Assembly (NCBI RefSeq): GCF_001707825.1
Contig: NZ_LYBM01000018.1
Coordinates: forward strand, 1-64,000
DNA from: Veronia pacifica
Lineage (GTDB): Bacteria > Pseudomonadota > Gammaproteobacteria > Enterobacterales > Vibrionaceae
Reading direction: 5' to 3'
Length of the DNA: 64,000 nucleotides
Shown: one piece after another, positions 1 through 10,743 of the stretch
How positions within the stretch are numbered: the first letter of the stretch is position 1
How the letters are laid out: each line of letters begins with the position of its first letter
Notes under the pieces: model-generated
What the model saw: the letters and a program-made list of their open reading frames with translations, nothing else
Told to the model about the DNA's origin: nothing
Database searches by the model: none
Translations under genes and position numbers: made by a program

Positions 1-1735
1 CAGTGGTGTTGATGTCTGAGATCAATATGATTTGCTGATTGATCTGCGCCAAGGTTCCCGAAGCATTATCGGCAGCCGTCACCCCCTCTCCGGTTAGTGC
101 CTGAGAGTGTTCCATCGCAATGACCGCATTTTGTGCTTCCTGTTGGAGCTGGTCGATCATGGTCTGGATTTCATTGGTCGATTGCGCGGTTCTGCTGGCC
201 AGACTTCTTACCTCGTCAGCAACAACGGCAAAGCCTCGCCCTTGCTCACCGGCCCTTGCTGCTTCAATCGCGGCATTGAGAGCCAGAAGATTGGTTTGCT
301 CTGAAACCCCCCGGATCACTTCAAGAATGCTGCCAATAGCATGGGTATTATTGGCAAGTGTGCTGATCACGTCAGCCATTTTATTCATGTCTTGGGCGAG
401 TTGATTGATGGTGTCACGGCCTGATGTTACCACCTGTTGACCCGTTGATGTTTCGTTGGCGGCCTGATTGGCAGAGTCGGCAGCGTGTGCAGCATTTGAT
501 GCTATTTCACTTACCGTAGCACCCATTTCATTGATGGCTGCAACCACCTGAAGTGTCCGGTCTCGCTGACTACCGCTATTGTCCTCAGTTGTTTTCGCTT
601 GATATGACACAGTTTCTGCAGCACGGTTAAGTGATTTACTGGTGTCTGATACATCAGTGATCAGGCGATGAATCTGACTGACAAAGCTATTAAACCCTTC
701 AGCAAGCTGCCCAATTTCATCTTTACTTTCGACAGGTATACGCTGACGGAGATCTCCCTGACCTTCTCCGATATCCTTGAAGATATCAGCCAACCTAGTA
801 ATTGGGCGCACGATACTGGCGGCGACGAAAACAGCAATGAAAGCAAATGCAAGACAGACTATAAAGGATATGATCACAATAGTTTTGCCCGTCGCATATA
901 GCTGTGCGAATACTTCACCTTCAGGAACTTCTGCCACCATATACCAGCCGAGAGCGGGCACGTACTGGGACGCCAAAATTACATCTTTGTTTTTGTGCTG
1001 TGCCGAAATGATATTCACACTGCCCTTGCGCAATAGGGGACTTGTGTCGCCAGAATACAGCTGACGAATATTTTGGGAGTCGATAAGGCCAGTGTTCTTA
1101 TGCAGTTTGATTTTGCCATCGGGCGCGACAAGATAGATGAATCCTGTCTTTTCAATGGTAAATTGGTTGAGCATATTCACCATTTTATCCATTGAGCGAG
1201 ACAAACCGGCGAGAGTTGAGCTGTTAGTCAGTTGGTAATTGACGAAGAGCTTCATGTCACCGTTAGGTTCACGAAAGAGGTGTGTCATTTTTGCTTTGCC
1301 AGAGTCGCGGAACTGATAGAACCAGTTATCCTGCTCGCGATTGAGCTGACGTAAAAAACCATTCTGATTCCAGTAGTGTGCTGACGAGCGGTTTGCCAGT
1401 GACGCATCTGTTAACCCATACTGCTGCCTGATTTTTCTCAACGTATCGACGATTTGCTGCTGGCTCTCTTCCGAGTCAGGCTGTTCGACGGCCTTTGCAA
1501 TCATGGGGTTGGTGGCTAATTGTTGTGCGGCATTTTCCAACAACCTGACATCACTCTCCAGTTGATGACTGATACTGGCGAGAGTCATGGGAAGCTCTCT
1601 GTCCATCAGGCGATGTTTGACGGTACTATATGATTTGTAGAGGCTCATTGAGCTGAGAATAACAGCGGTGGTGATCACCGCAGACACTAACGCGAGAATC
1701 AGCTTTTGCTTTATAGTCAGGTGTGTGGGCTTCAT
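1..1735 (-). CDS. Methyl-accepting chemotaxis protein, C-terminus cut by window edge
   Basis: This is a membrane chemoreceptor that passes periplasmic ligand binding to CheA/CheW. About 578 residues are visible. The start ATG (1733-1735) follows a GGAGGG-type ribosome binding site. A first membrane segment lies at about residues 10-32, then a large periplasmic sensor of double-Cache type (about 40-300), a second membrane segment (about 307-330), HAMP (about 330-383) and the signalling coiled coil. The hallmark hairpin tip of MCPs is present ([20 protein letters not shown]), followed by [15 protein letters not shown]. The protein is unfinished at base 1, so any C-terminal pentapeptide is unseen. 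It is divergent from the patatin gene, with under 100 bases between the starts. No che genes are next to it, so it is an orphan receptor. The ligand is unknown. Confidence 0.95.
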   Translation of the reverse strand, partial: MKPTHLTIKQKLILALVSAVITTAVILSSMSLYKSYSTVKHRLMDRELPMTLASISHQLESDVRLLENAAQQLATNPMIAKAVEQPDSEESQQQIVDTLRKIRQQYGLTDASLANRSSAHYWNQNGFLRQLNREQDNWFYQFRDSGKAKMTHLFREPNGDMKLFVNYQLTNSSTLAGLSRSMDKMVNMLNQFTIEKTGFIYLVAPDGKIKLHKNTGLIDSQNIRQLYSGDTSPLLRKGSVNIISAQHKNKDVILASQYVPALGWYMVAEVPEGEVFAQLYATGKTIVIISFIVCLAFAFIAVFVAASIVRPITRLADIFKDIGEGQGDLRQRIPVESKDEIGQLAEGFNSFVSQIHRLITDVSDTSKSLNRAAETVSYQAKTTEDNSGSQRDRTLQVVAAINEMGATVSEIASNAAHAADSANQAANETSTGQQVVTSGRDTINQLAQDMNKMADVISTLANNTHAIGSILEVIRGVSEQTNLLALNAAIEAARAGEQGRGFAVVADEVRSLASRTAQSTNEIQTMIDQLQQEAQNAVIAMEHSQALTGEGVTAADNASGTLAQINQQIILISDINTT

Positions 1736-1820
1736 GTTTCCCTCCGAGAACCGCTTAACTGCGCGGCATCGTGTTGATGGTTTACTTTTTTGAAAGATCA
1801 ATATTTTGGAATTGCGTTCA

Positions 1821-4133
1821 ATGATATTTACATCTTCTTTGGGCAGGATAATAACTGCGGCAATCATGTTGTCGGCAGTGTTTGTTTCATCTTTAGCCTC
1901 GGCGAATGAAAATTTATCACGACCAAAAATAGGTCTTGCACTCGGCGGTGGCGGGGCAAAAGGTGCTGCTCATGTTGGCGTGCTTAAGGCACTGGAAGAA
2001 ATGCATATTCCGGTTGATTATATTGCGGGCACCAGTATGGGGGCCTACGTGGGTGGCCTATATGCGTCCGGTATGTCGGCAGATGACATTCATGTTTTGC
2101 TTGAGTCGATTGAGTGGAAGAAAGGCTATCAGGACAGAGAAAAGCGTGGCAAGCGACGTGTCCGCACTAAAGCGTCGGATGACAGGTTCAATATTCAGGC
2201 CAATATCGGCTATGAAGGTACCGAAATAAAAACGCCGCAGGGTATTGTCCAAGGTCAGTACATGAAGCGAATTCTTCGCGAATCGACAGGGTCTTTGCCT
2301 GCATTTTCCTCTTTTGACAACTTGGTGCTGCCATTTCGGGCGGTTGCTACGGATATCGAAAAGTTGACGCCCGTTGTCATTGATAAGGGAGTGCTTAGTA
2401 AGGCAATGCTGGCCAGTATGTCCGTACCGGGAGCATTACCTGCGGTGGAGCTGGATGGTCACCTGCTGGTCGATGGCGGTCCAGTCAATAATATGCCTGT
2501 TGATGTATTGAAAGAGATGGGAGCCGATATCATTATTGCTGTGGATATTGGCACCGACTATGTTAAAGCCGACAAGCTAAAGAGCTTCTATCAAGTCAGT
2601 AACCAGTTAATTAACTTTATGGTCCGGAACAGCACGGAAGCACAGATTGCCAAAATGTCTAAAGATGACATTCTGCTTCGGCCTGATGTTGGTGACATGC
2701 ATACTGCTGATTTTTACCGGATGCCTGAAGCATTGCAGAAAGGCTATCAGGCTGCCCATTTGGCTGAGTCCAGCCTGTCAAATTTAATTGTGTCTTCAGC
2801 TGACTATCAGGCTTATGTTGAGAGGAAGCAGAAGAGGCGAAAACAATTAGAGTATGCCGACCAAATTGAAGTCGCTAAGGTTGTCATTGACAATCAGACG
2901 CCACTCTCTGATCAGGTGCTCATGGATCGGCTTAAAATTTCCACAGGCAAGATTGATACTCATGAACTGGAAAAATCTATCGAGAACTTGAACGCCTTAG
3001 ATAGATTCGAATCGATTGGCTATGAAGTGCATCAGGTGGATGGAGAAAATGAGCTTCATCTGGAGGCAAGGGAGCGAAGTTGGGGTCCGAGTTTCCTCGA
3101 CTTTAGGTTTGCGATTGAAGACGATTTTAACACTAACACCTTATATTCAGCAGGGGTCCGTATCACCAATACGGGGCTGAGCGAGTATGGGGCTGAACTG
3201 GTGACACAGCTAGAGCTTGGCAATGACAAAGTCGCGAGAGTAGAGCTTGATGCCCCGCTGACGGCCAGCCAAGAGTTTCACTCCATTATCTGGGGACAAT
3301 ACTCAGTTAATCAATTTGCACGTTATCGCCAATCTGACGATGAACCTATCATTGATCGAGATAACGACATCGCCGAGACGGCCGACTATTCTGAGTGGGA
3401 AATGGGAACAGAACTGACTTGGCAGCCAGAACTTTGGTCAGAGTTCACTGTGGGTTATCAGTACCTGCTGGGTGATGAAAAAAGATTGGGCGGTAAGAAC
3501 AACAAGAACTTTCTCAGGAAGCGGCCGTATCTAAGAATGACATTGGATACACTGGATAACCGTGTTTTCCCCGCTGAAGGCAGTTACCTCTCCCTGACAC
3601 ACAGTTGGCTGCATGACGAAATTCGGTTCTACGAAAACTCGGACCAGGGCACCCTTGATGCTAGGCAGCTTGAACTGGAGGCGTTACATGCTGAAAGTTA
3701 CGGCAAACACACCTTGTATGGGAGGGTGAGTTATTCTCGTACCTCAGCGATCGTTGAAGATATCTCAGGTTTTGCGTATCAGCCGCGTTCATTGTTAATT
3801 GAACCTAAGGGGCTGGGAGGTCTATTTAACCTGTCAGGCTTCCCGCGACAGCGGCTTTTGGGGAACAATCTGGCGTTTGCTTCTGCCATTTATCGTTATC
3901 GTCTCCAGGATAATGATTTTGGCTTATTTAAGACACCCGTTTACATTGGTGCATCATTAGAACGTGGTGCAGTGTGGAATAACCCTGATTTTTCAATAAA
4001 AGACATACCATTTTACAATGCTGGCAGTATATTTGCCGGGGTAGATACAATGATAGGCCCGGTTGTGGTGGCATATGGCTATGCAGAGACCGGGGACGAT
4101 TCGTTTTATCTGAGTTTGGGCACCCAATTTTAA
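1821..4133 (+). CDS. Patatin-like phospholipase with POTRA and outer-membrane barrel (type Vd autotransporter-like)
   Basis: This is a predicted secreted lipid acyl hydrolase fused to its own outer-membrane barrel, as in Pseudomonas PlpD. With the ATG at 1821 there is a signal peptide (residues 1-28, ending ASA). The patatin domain follows (about 35-240), with the oxyanion glycine loop GGGGAKG (42-48), nucleophile motif GTSMG (Ser72) and DGG (Asp218), which form the Ser-Asp dyad. A POTRA-like segment lies at about 348-425. The rest is a surface-antigen/BamA-type beta barrel that ends in aromatic Phe (GTQF), the usual barrel C-terminus. A TTG at 1806 in the same frame could add five residues; the ATG was preferred because it gives a clean signal peptide. 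It is monocistronic. Substrate and physiological role are not visible. Whether the patatin part stays attached or is released is inference. Confidence 0.88.
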   Translation: MIFTSSLGRIITAAIMLSAVFVSSLASANENLSRPKIGLALGGGGAKGAAHVGVLKALEEMHIPVDYIAGTSMGAYVGGLYASGMSADDIHVLLESIEWKKGYQDREKRGKRRVRTKASDDRFNIQANIGYEGTEIKTPQGIVQGQYMKRILRESTGSLPAFSSFDNLVLPFRAVATDIEKLTPVVIDKGVLSKAMLASMSVPGALPAVELDGHLLVDGGPVNNMPVDVLKEMGADIIIAVDIGTDYVKADKLKSFYQVSNQLINFMVRNSTEAQIAKMSKDDILLRPDVGDMHTADFYRMPEALQKGYQAAHLAESSLSNLIVSSADYQAYVERKQKRRKQLEYADQIEVAKVVIDNQTPLSDQVLMDRLKISTGKIDTHELEKSIENLNALDRFESIGYEVHQVDGENELHLEARERSWGPSFLDFRFAIEDDFNTNTLYSAGVRITNTGLSEYGAELVTQLELGNDKVARVELDAPLTASQEFHSIIWGQYSVNQFARYRQSDDEPIIDRDNDIAETADYSEWEMGTELTWQPELWSEFTVGYQYLLGDEKRLGGKNNKNFLRKRPYLRMTLDTLDNRVFPAEGSYLSLTHSWLHDEIRFYENSDQGTLDARQLELEALHAESYGKHTLYGRVSYSRTSAIVEDISGFAYQPRSLLIEPKGLGGLFNLSGFPRQRLLGNNLAFASAIYRYRLQDNDFGLFKTPVYIGASLERGAVWNNPDFSIKDIPFYNAGSIFAGVDTMIGPVVVAYGYAETGDDSFYLSLGTQF

Positions 4134-4370
4134 AGTTAACATAGTGCTGTTTTCAGCAGGCGTATTTTAAATCATACACCTACAAAACATATGTTGACTT
4201 ATGGGAGTTAATTTTAACTTTTGGTTAAAAAGTGATAACATGCCCGCTCGGTCGCACAGGCACCCAGCATTTGCGTTGGCGGCTATCCTTAAATTGCCAG
4301 CCTGGTACGCCGAGTTCTATTCCAAGGATGTCTGGCGCAATAGTCGGACCGCAATGATGAGGAAAAAGTC

Positions 4371-6968
4371 GTGCTTGAAGCCTATCGAAAACACGTCGAA
4401 GAACGTGCTGCAGAGGGGATTGCCCCTAAGCCACTGGATGCGGAGCAAACGGCAAGTTTGCTCGAGCTGTTGAAAAATCCGCCTGCCGGTGAAGAAGACA
4501 CGCTGATTGAGTTGCTGGAAAATCGCATTCCACCGGGTGTTGATGAAGCTGCTTATGTAAAGGCTGGTTTTCTTGCTGCTGTGTCGAGAGGCGAGTGCAG
4601 TTCACCTCTGGTGAGTAAAGAGAAAGCGGTTGAGCTCCTCGGCACTATGCAAGGTGGTTACAATATTGAGCCACTTATCTCGCTACTTGATGACGCGTCA
4701 CTCGCCCCACTGGCGGCAAAAGCACTGTCTCACACCCTTCTCATGTTCGATGCCTTCTATGATGTAGAAGAAAAAGCAAAAGCAGGTAACGAACATGCTA
4801 AACAGGTTATAGAGTCTTGGGCAGAAGCTGAATGGTTCCTTTCCAAGCCTAATGTTCCTGAAAAAGTTACCCTGACTGTCTTTAAAGTCACAGGTGAAAC
4901 CAATACGGATGACTTGTCTCCTGCCCCTGATGCGTGGTCACGCCCTGATATCCCACTACATGCGTTGGCAATGCTAAAAAACGTCCGTGAGGGTATTGAA
5001 CCAGATCAACCTGGTGTCATTGGTCCAATCAAGCAAATCGAAGCATTGAAAGAAAAAGGCCATCAGTTGGTTTACGTGGGCGATGTTGTGGGTACGGGCT
5101 CATCTCGTAAATCTGCAACTAACTCCGTTTTATGGTTCATGGGCGATGACATTCCAAATGTTCCTAACAAGCGTGCAGGCGGGTTCTGTCTGGGCGGCAA
5201 AATTGCTCCTATCTTCTTTAATACAATGGAAGACGCTGGTGCCTTGCCAATTGAGCTGGATGTTTCCAAGCTCAACATGGGCGACGTGATTGACGTTTAT
5301 CCGTTCAAAGGTGAAGTTCGCAGCCATGAAGGCGATGAGCTTCTTTCAACGTTCTCGTTGAAAACGGATGTACTTTATGACGAAGTACGTGCAGGCGGTC
5401 GTATACCCCTGATTATCGGTCGTGGTTTGACTGAAAAAGCGCGCAACTCGCTTAATTTACCTGCCTCTGATATTTTCCGTCTGCCTCAGTCAGTGGCTGA
5501 CACAGGCAAAGGCTTTACGCTTGGCCAGAAGATGGTCGGTAAAGCGTGTGGTGTAGAGGGTATCCGCCCGGGCACTTACTGTGAACCCAAGATGACCACC
5601 GTTGGCTCCCAAGATACGACGGGTCCAATGACGCGTGATGAACTGAAAGACCTCGCTTGTCTTGGTTTCTCTGCAGACCTGACTATGCAGTCTTTCTGTC
5701 ATACTTCAGCGTATCCCAAGCCGGTCGATGTTGTTACTCACCACACATTGCCAGATTTCATCATGAACCGTGGCGGTGTTTCATTGCGTCCGGGTGATGG
5801 TGTTATTCACTCATGGCTGAACCGTATGTTGCTGCCGGATACAGTCGGTACAGGTGGTGACTCGCATACGCGTTTCCCACTCGGTATTTCATTCCCTGCA
5901 GGCTCTGGTCTGGTCGCGTTTGCAGCGGCGACAGGCGTTATGCCGCTGGATATGCCTGAATCTATTCTGGTTCGCTTCAAAGGCGAGATGCAGCCGGGTA
6001 TTACATTACGCGATCTGGTTCATGCGATCCCTTATTATGCGATTAAGCAGGGTCTGCTGACCGTTGAGAAAGCTGGTAAAATCAACGCATTCTCTGGCCG
6101 TGTTCTGGAAATTGAGGGTGTTGAGCACCTTACGGTTGAACAGGCATTCGAGCTGTCTGATGCATCTGCTGAGCGTTCTGCTGCTGGCTGTACGGTTAAG
6201 CTGTCTCAGGAATCAGTTACTGAGTATCTCCAATCGAACATCGTTATGCTCAAGTGGATGATCAGTGAAGGCTATGGTGACCGCCGTACCATCGAACGCC
6301 GTATCGCATCCATGGAAGCGTGGATAGCCAATCCTGAACTGATGGAAGCTGATGAAGATGCAGAATATGCAGAAATCATCGAGATTGATCTCGCTGAAAT
6401 CAACGAGCCTATTCTGTGCGCGCCAAATGACCCAGATGATGCACGTCTGTTGTCAGAGGTCGCGGGTAATAAGGTTGACGAAGTCTTCATCGGTAGTTGT
6501 ATGACTAACATTGGTCACTTCCGTGCTGCGGGTAAGCTGCTTGATAAAGCGGGCACCGTGTTGTCTACCCGTATGTGGGTTGCTCCGCCAACTAAGATGG
6601 ACCGTGACCAACTGACAGAAGAAGGTTACTACGGTATTTATGGTCGTGCCGGAGTGCGTATCGAAACACCGGGATGTTCGCTGTGTATGGGTAACCAAGC
6701 CCGTGTTGCTGATGGTGCGACAGTACTATCAACATCAACCCGTAACTTCCCTAATCGTCTTGGTACTGGCGCGAATGTTTATCTTTCGTCTGCTGAGTTG
6801 GCGGCGGTGGGTGCTATGCTGGGTAAAATCCCGTCTGTTGAGGAGTATCTGGAATACGCCGAGCAGATTAACGCAACAGCTGCCGATACGTATCGCTACC
6901 TGAACTTCCACCACATGGATCAGTACACTAATAAGGCTGACGACGTGATTATTCAGGCTGCAGTCTGA
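4371..6968 (+). CDS. acnB: Aconitate hydratase B
   Basis: This is the main TCA-cycle aconitase, interconverting citrate and isocitrate through cis-aconitate with a [4Fe-4S] cluster in the cytosol. It is 865 residues, the same length as E. coli AcnB, and aligns along its whole length: N-terminal HEAT-like domain, swivel domain, then the three catalytic domains. The cluster ligands fall at Cys710 (FIGSCMTN), Cys769 and Cys772 (CSLCMGNQ), the same numbering as in E. coli. The start is GTG at 4371 behind GAGGAAAA; E. coli acnB uses ATG. It is followed by a strong terminator. In E. coli the apo form acts as an mRNA-binding regulator, which may hold here but is not shown by the sequence. Confidence 0.98.
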   Translation: MLEAYRKHVEERAAEGIAPKPLDAEQTASLLELLKNPPAGEEDTLIELLENRIPPGVDEAAYVKAGFLAAVSRGECSSPLVSKEKAVELLGTMQGGYNIEPLISLLDDASLAPLAAKALSHTLLMFDAFYDVEEKAKAGNEHAKQVIESWAEAEWFLSKPNVPEKVTLTVFKVTGETNTDDLSPAPDAWSRPDIPLHALAMLKNVREGIEPDQPGVIGPIKQIEALKEKGHQLVYVGDVVGTGSSRKSATNSVLWFMGDDIPNVPNKRAGGFCLGGKIAPIFFNTMEDAGALPIELDVSKLNMGDVIDVYPFKGEVRSHEGDELLSTFSLKTDVLYDEVRAGGRIPLIIGRGLTEKARNSLNLPASDIFRLPQSVADTGKGFTLGQKMVGKACGVEGIRPGTYCEPKMTTVGSQDTTGPMTRDELKDLACLGFSADLTMQSFCHTSAYPKPVDVVTHHTLPDFIMNRGGVSLRPGDGVIHSWLNRMLLPDTVGTGGDSHTRFPLGISFPAGSGLVAFAAATGVMPLDMPESILVRFKGEMQPGITLRDLVHAIPYYAIKQGLLTVEKAGKINAFSGRVLEIEGVEHLTVEQAFELSDASAERSAAGCTVKLSQESVTEYLQSNIVMLKWMISEGYGDRRTIERRIASMEAWIANPELMEADEDAEYAEIIEIDLAEINEPILCAPNDPDDARLLSEVAGNKVDEVFIGSCMTNIGHFRAAGKLLDKAGTVLSTRMWVAPPTKMDRDQLTEEGYYGIYGRAGVRIETPGCSLCMGNQARVADGATVLSTSTRNFPNRLGTGANVYLSSAELAAVGAMLGKIPSVEEYLEYAEQINATAADTYRYLNFHHMDQYTNKADDVIIQAAV

Positions 6969-6990
6969 TCACTTTAGCTTTGTAAATGTA

Positions 6991-7024
6991 AAAAAGCCCT
7001 CTGTCTTCAGAGGGCTTTTTATTT
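6991..7024 (+). terminator. Rho-independent terminator of acnB
   Basis: A perfect hairpin AAAAAGCCCTCTG / CAGAGGGCTTTTT lies 23 bases after the acnB stop and runs into a T tract. Confidence 0.9.
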
Positions 7025-7233
7025 TCACATTTCTTCTGAATATCAACGACAAATTCCCCATAAGTGCAACCTTTGATACGCGGGCAGGACGAAACGGTAG
7101 ATATACTCAGTGAATAAGTACAATTAATTGATACTCATGTGTCCAATTTTTTCCATATAAAGCAATTGAGCTTGAATCATTGTCATCTTTCAAGACAATG
7201 TCTGGTTTTGACTGGTTATACTGAGGAACGCAC

Positions 7234-7620
7234 GTGGATTACGAATTTCGCCGCAATACATTAGATGACAGCTTTCATGCCGAATTATCTATGGGGCATG
7301 AAGCGCTGGGGCGTTGGTTGGTTGATGAGTTAGGTACTGATTCAGCCGCCATTTCTAAGCTTCTGAGTGCGGTTGAAGACGTATCGCAGTCTGAGCAAGA
7401 CTGGAATATGCCCGGTAAAGAGTTCCATCTGACCGTTAACCGGGAGGAAGCCCTCATTCAGGCTAATTCAGTGCTTAATAGTGTAGATTCAGAGCCTGAA
7501 AATGACTCAGGGGAAGACCTTCGGGAGTATGACGATGAAAGTATTTCTCTGTGTGGTCTGGAAGATTTCGTTAAACTTGTCACAGCATGGCAAGACTTCA
7601 TCAAACGCTACGGCCGTTGA
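7234..7620 (+). CDS. yacL: YacL, UPF0231 family protein
   Basis: A small cytosolic protein (128 residues) of the UPF0231/YacL family, function unknown. It starts MDYEFRR and keeps the family's SMGHE motif near residue 20 and the C-terminal DDESISLCGLEDF motif. Start is GTG at 7234, with GAGGA about 6 bases upstream. As in E. coli and other Vibrionaceae it lies directly downstream of acnB, but a terminator and 200 bases separate the two, so it probably has its own promoter. Family membership is clear; no role should be inferred from it. Confidence 0.93.
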   Translation: MDYEFRRNTLDDSFHAELSMGHEALGRWLVDELGTDSAAISKLLSAVEDVSQSEQDWNMPGKEFHLTVNREEALIQANSVLNSVDSEPENDSGEDLREYDDESISLCGLEDFVKLVTAWQDFIKRYGR

Positions 7621-7678
7621 TTAGCCTACCTGTAAAAACAACACTTATCACCCCTTACCACTCCCTATCTTTGCGCAT

Positions 7679-7756
7679 TGCGTCACTGTGGTGCGCGAAT
7701 CTACCGCCCATTATTTCTGCTTAACAATAGTGAATTTAATGCACTATTTTGGTGCG
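7679..7756 (+). promoter_or_regulatory. Two NtrC-like enhancer sites upstream of glnK
   Basis: Two imperfect dyads fit the NtrC (GlnG) consensus TGCACC-N5-GGTGCA: TGCGTC-ACTGT-GGTGCG at 7679-7695 and TGCACT-ATTTT-GGTGCG at 7740-7756. They lie about 100 and 160 bases upstream of the inferred transcription start, the usual spacing for activating a sigma-54 promoter. Confidence 0.8.
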
Positions 7757-7816
7757 CTAATATCTACTTATTTATATTTTATTATTTAAAGTATTGAAAA
7801 GTATTAAAAATAAAAA

Positions 7817-7833
7817 TTGGCACACCACTTGAT
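7817..7833 (+). promoter_or_regulatory. Sigma-54-type promoter of glnK-amtB
   Basis: TTGGCAC-N5-TTGAT matches the -24/-12 consensus YTGGCACG-N4-TTGCW, including the -24 GG. The -12 dinucleotide reads GA instead of GC, one mismatch at an important place. Position upstream of glnK and the two NtrC-like dyads support the call. Confidence 0.75.
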
Positions 7834-7850
7834 TGTCAGACAAGCAATAG

Positions 7851-8216
<366 letters not shown>

Positions 8217-8232
8217 GGTTGAGGGGGTAAAA

Positions 8233-9462
8233 ATGGATTTAACAACAACAGTCACTGAACTTCGTTACGCACTGGACACCTTTTTCTTCTTGATGTCGGG
8301 CGCGTTGGTTATGTGGATGGCGGCAGGTTTCGCTATGCTCGAAGCGGGCCTGGTCCGCTCAAAAAATGCGACAGAAATATTAACAAAAAATATCTGTTTG
8401 TATGCCATCGCTTGTACTACGTACCTGCTGGTGGGTTACAACATCATGTACGTTGATAATGCAGAAGCTGGGTGGTTACCTTCGTTTGGTGCATTGATCG
8501 GCACTCAGGCCGAAGGCGCCGACCACTCTTTAGAATCTGATTTCTTCTTCCAGGTTGTCTTCGTTGCAACAGCGATGTCAGTTGTTTCTGGCGCGGTAGC
8601 AGAAAGGATGAAGCTTTGGTCTTTCCTGATATTTTCTGTTGTGCTGACGGCAGTTATATATCCGGTCGAGGGTTACTGGACTTGGGGCGGCGGTTTCTTA
8701 TCTGAAATGGGCTTCAGCGACTTTGCGGGCTCTGGAATCGTTCACATGGCTGGTGCAGCTGCGGCATTAGCTGGTGTGCTTTTATTGGGAGCCCGTAAGG
8801 GGAAATATGGTAAGAATGGTCAAATTTACCCTATTCCTGGCTCTAACTTGCCACTTGCGACGCTTGGTACTTTTATTCTTTGGTTCGGCTGGTTTGGGTT
8901 CAACGGCGGATCACAGCTGATGGTATCTGACTTTGAGAATGCGACAGCAGTAGGTCAAATTTTTCTGAATACTAACGCAGCGGCTGCAGCAGGTGCGATT
9001 GCAGCACTGGCATTTTGTAAAATGACGTGGGGTAAAGCTGATCTGACCATGGTGCTTAACGGTGCGCTTGCAGGCTTGGTGGCGATAACGGCAGACCCTC
9101 TGTCTCCATCACCACTTGCGGCAGTGCTAGTTGGTGCAGTAAGCGGTGCATTGGTTGTCGTCAGTATTGTCGGTCTTGATAAAGTGAAGATTGATGACCC
9201 TGTTGGTGCTATATCTGTTCACGGTGTTTGCGGATTCTTCGGACTGATGGTAGTACCGTTTAGTAATGCTGATGCCAGCTTCGTCACCCAGCTTATCGGT
9301 GCGGCGGTTATTTTTGCTTGGGTATTCGGTGCAAGCCTCGCGGTATGGGCTGTCCTCAAAGCAACTGTGGGCATCCGGGTATCTGAAGAAGAAGAGATGG
9401 CGGGCATGGATCTTCACGATTGTGGTGTGGATGCATACCCCGAGTTCGTCAGTGTGAAGTAG
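8233..9462 (+). CDS. amtB: Ammonium transporter AmtB
   Basis: A trimeric inner-membrane ammonium channel of 409 residues with about eleven membrane segments. The ATG at 8233 follows GAGGGGG. The conserved pore histidines are visible in IVHMAGA and SVHGVCGFFG, and the family signatures in VVSGAVAERMKLWSF and WFGWFGFNGGSQ. The N-terminus begins directly with the first membrane helix and has no cleavable signal peptide, as in many marine Amt proteins. GlnK, encoded just upstream, is the expected cytosolic gate. A longer frame reaching upstream into glnK has no support. Confidence 0.96.
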   Translation: MDLTTTVTELRYALDTFFFLMSGALVMWMAAGFAMLEAGLVRSKNATEILTKNICLYAIACTTYLLVGYNIMYVDNAEAGWLPSFGALIGTQAEGADHSLESDFFFQVVFVATAMSVVSGAVAERMKLWSFLIFSVVLTAVIYPVEGYWTWGGGFLSEMGFSDFAGSGIVHMAGAAAALAGVLLLGARKGKYGKNGQIYPIPGSNLPLATLGTFILWFGWFGFNGGSQLMVSDFENATAVGQIFLNTNAAAAAGAIAALAFCKMTWGKADLTMVLNGALAGLVAITADPLSPSPLAAVLVGAVSGALVVVSIVGLDKVKIDDPVGAISVHGVCGFFGLMVVPFSNADASFVTQLIGAAVIFAWVFGASLAVWAVLKATVGIRVSEEEEMAGMDLHDCGVDAYPEFVSVK

Positions 9463-9517
9463 CATATTCTTGTGGGATTTTGATATGTAAAAATCTCACA
9501 AACTGTATTTAAGATGA

Positions 9518-9546
9518 AATTCTCATCTATGGGTGAGAATTTTTTT
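9518..9546 (+). terminator. Rho-independent terminator after amtB
   Basis: Stem AATTCTCA / TGAGAATT with an 8-base loop, followed by seven T residues. Confidence 0.85.
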
Positions 9547-9615
9547 GTTGTACTCCCAGCGGTTTGATTCATAAAGTTGCGGTTCTGATTTCACACTGTA
9601 TACTCAATCCGTATT

Positions 9616-9634
9616 GATAAAAGTTCTTATTAGC
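9616..9634 (+). promoter_or_regulatory. Possible Fur box upstream of fbpA
   Basis: A 19-base stretch beginning GATAAAAG matches about 12 of 19 positions of the Fur consensus dyad and lies 25 bases before the fbpA start. Iron(III) transporters are usually Fur-repressed, which makes the site plausible, but the match is weak. Confidence 0.35.
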
Positions 9635-9658
9635 ATTAACACCAAGGATTGTGAAGCT

Positions 9659-10675
9659 ATGAAAAAAATAGTACTAAGCACTGCTGTTTTGGCGGGTCTT
9701 TTGGGAGCAGGCACTGTGTCTGCAGCTGAAGAAGTAAACGTTTATTCCTACCGCCAACCGTTTCTTATTGAACCTATGTTGAAAGAGTTCACGAAAGAAA
9801 CGGGTATCAAAGTTAACATTAAATTCGCGAAAAAAGGCTTGGCTGAGAAGCTCAAGCAAGAAGGCGAATACAGCCCTGCTGATGTTATTTTGACTGTAGA
9901 TATCTCGCGTCTGATGGAGCTGATGAAACTGGATTTGGTTCAACCAGTTGATAGTAAAGTCATCGACAGCAACGTACCTGCTAAATACCGTGACAGCGAA
10001 GACCGCTGGGTTGCACTGACACTTCGTTCACGCGTTGTGTATTCATCACGTGATCGCGTTGGAAAGCTGGGCGAGTCTTTCGACTATATGGATCTGGCTA
10101 AGTCAAACTGGAAAGGTAAAATTTGTACCCGTTCTGGTAAGCATCCTTACAACGTTTCACTGGTATCAGCCATTCTTGCACACCATGGTGAAGCTGAAAC
10201 TAAGAAGTGGCTTGAAGGCGTGAAAGCGAACCTTGCTCGTAAGCCACAAGGTAATGACCGTGCTCAGGTTAAAGCAATCTCTGAAGGTCTGTGTGATGTG
10301 TCTCTGGGTAACAGCTACTACTTAGGTAAAATGCTGGCAAACAAAGACCAGATTGCATGGGCGAACTCTGTTTATATCAACCAGCCTGGTCAGAAAGCAT
10401 ACGGTACTCACGTCAACATCAGTGGTATGGCGATGGCAAAATATGCTCCGCATAAAGAAAACGCTCAGAAGCTGATGGAGTTCTTAACGTCTAACGCTGC
10501 TCAAGAAATGTATTCAGAAGTGAACTACGAAGAGCCTGTTAAACCAGGTGTCAAACGTTCTAAGCTGGTTGCATCTTGGGGTGACTACCGTGCAGACGAT
10601 CTTCCTCTGGAAACCATTGCTGAAAACCATAGTAAAGCAATGAAACTTCTGGATGAAGTTAAGTTCGACCTGTAA
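9659..10675 (+). CDS. fbpA: Periplasmic iron(III)-binding protein of ABC transporter
   Basis: This is the ferric-ion binding protein of an Fbp/Afu/Fut-type importer, 338 residues. The signal peptide (MKKIVLSTAV...VSA, about 22 residues) is cleaved before AEEVNVYSYRQP, the typical start of the mature protein. The ATG at 9659 follows AAGGA. The metal-ligand tyrosine region is visible as SLGNSYYLGKML, where paired tyrosines bind Fe3+ in this family. The gene heads fbpABC; a strong hairpin between fbpA and fbpB would let the binding protein be made in excess. V. cholerae has the same three-gene set. Iron specificity is inferred from family and context. Confidence 0.93.
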   Translation: MKKIVLSTAVLAGLLGAGTVSAAEEVNVYSYRQPFLIEPMLKEFTKETGIKVNIKFAKKGLAEKLKQEGEYSPADVILTVDISRLMELMKLDLVQPVDSKVIDSNVPAKYRDSEDRWVALTLRSRVVYSSRDRVGKLGESFDYMDLAKSNWKGKICTRSGKHPYNVSLVSAILAHHGEAETKKWLEGVKANLARKPQGNDRAQVKAISEGLCDVSLGNSYYLGKMLANKDQIAWANSVYINQPGQKAYGTHVNISGMAMAKYAPHKENAQKLMEFLTSNAAQEMYSEVNYEEPVKPGVKRSKLVASWGDYRADDLPLETIAENHSKAMKLLDEVKFDL

Positions 10676-10689
10676 TCATATGGGTAGAG

Positions 10690-10712
10690 AAGGGCGCTAT
10701 GCGCCCTTTTTG
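10690..10712 (+). terminator. Intra-operon terminator between fbpA and fbpB
   Basis: Stem AAGGGCGC / GCGCCCTT with a 3-base loop and a T run, 15 bases after fbpA. Partial termination here would favour the binding protein over the permease. Confidence 0.8.
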
Positions 10713-10743
10713 TCTTTTTAATATGCCTGATTAGTGGTAGGCA

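Noticed and set aside
4201-4473. Open frame of 90 residues overlapping the acnB start
   Set aside because: Reads through the acnB leader and first codons in another frame; no family resemblance; acnB is certain there.
7178-7200. Hairpin CATTGTC / GACAATG upstream of yacL as a terminator or riboswitch
   Set aside because: Short stem, no T tract, no known motif; left out for lack of support.
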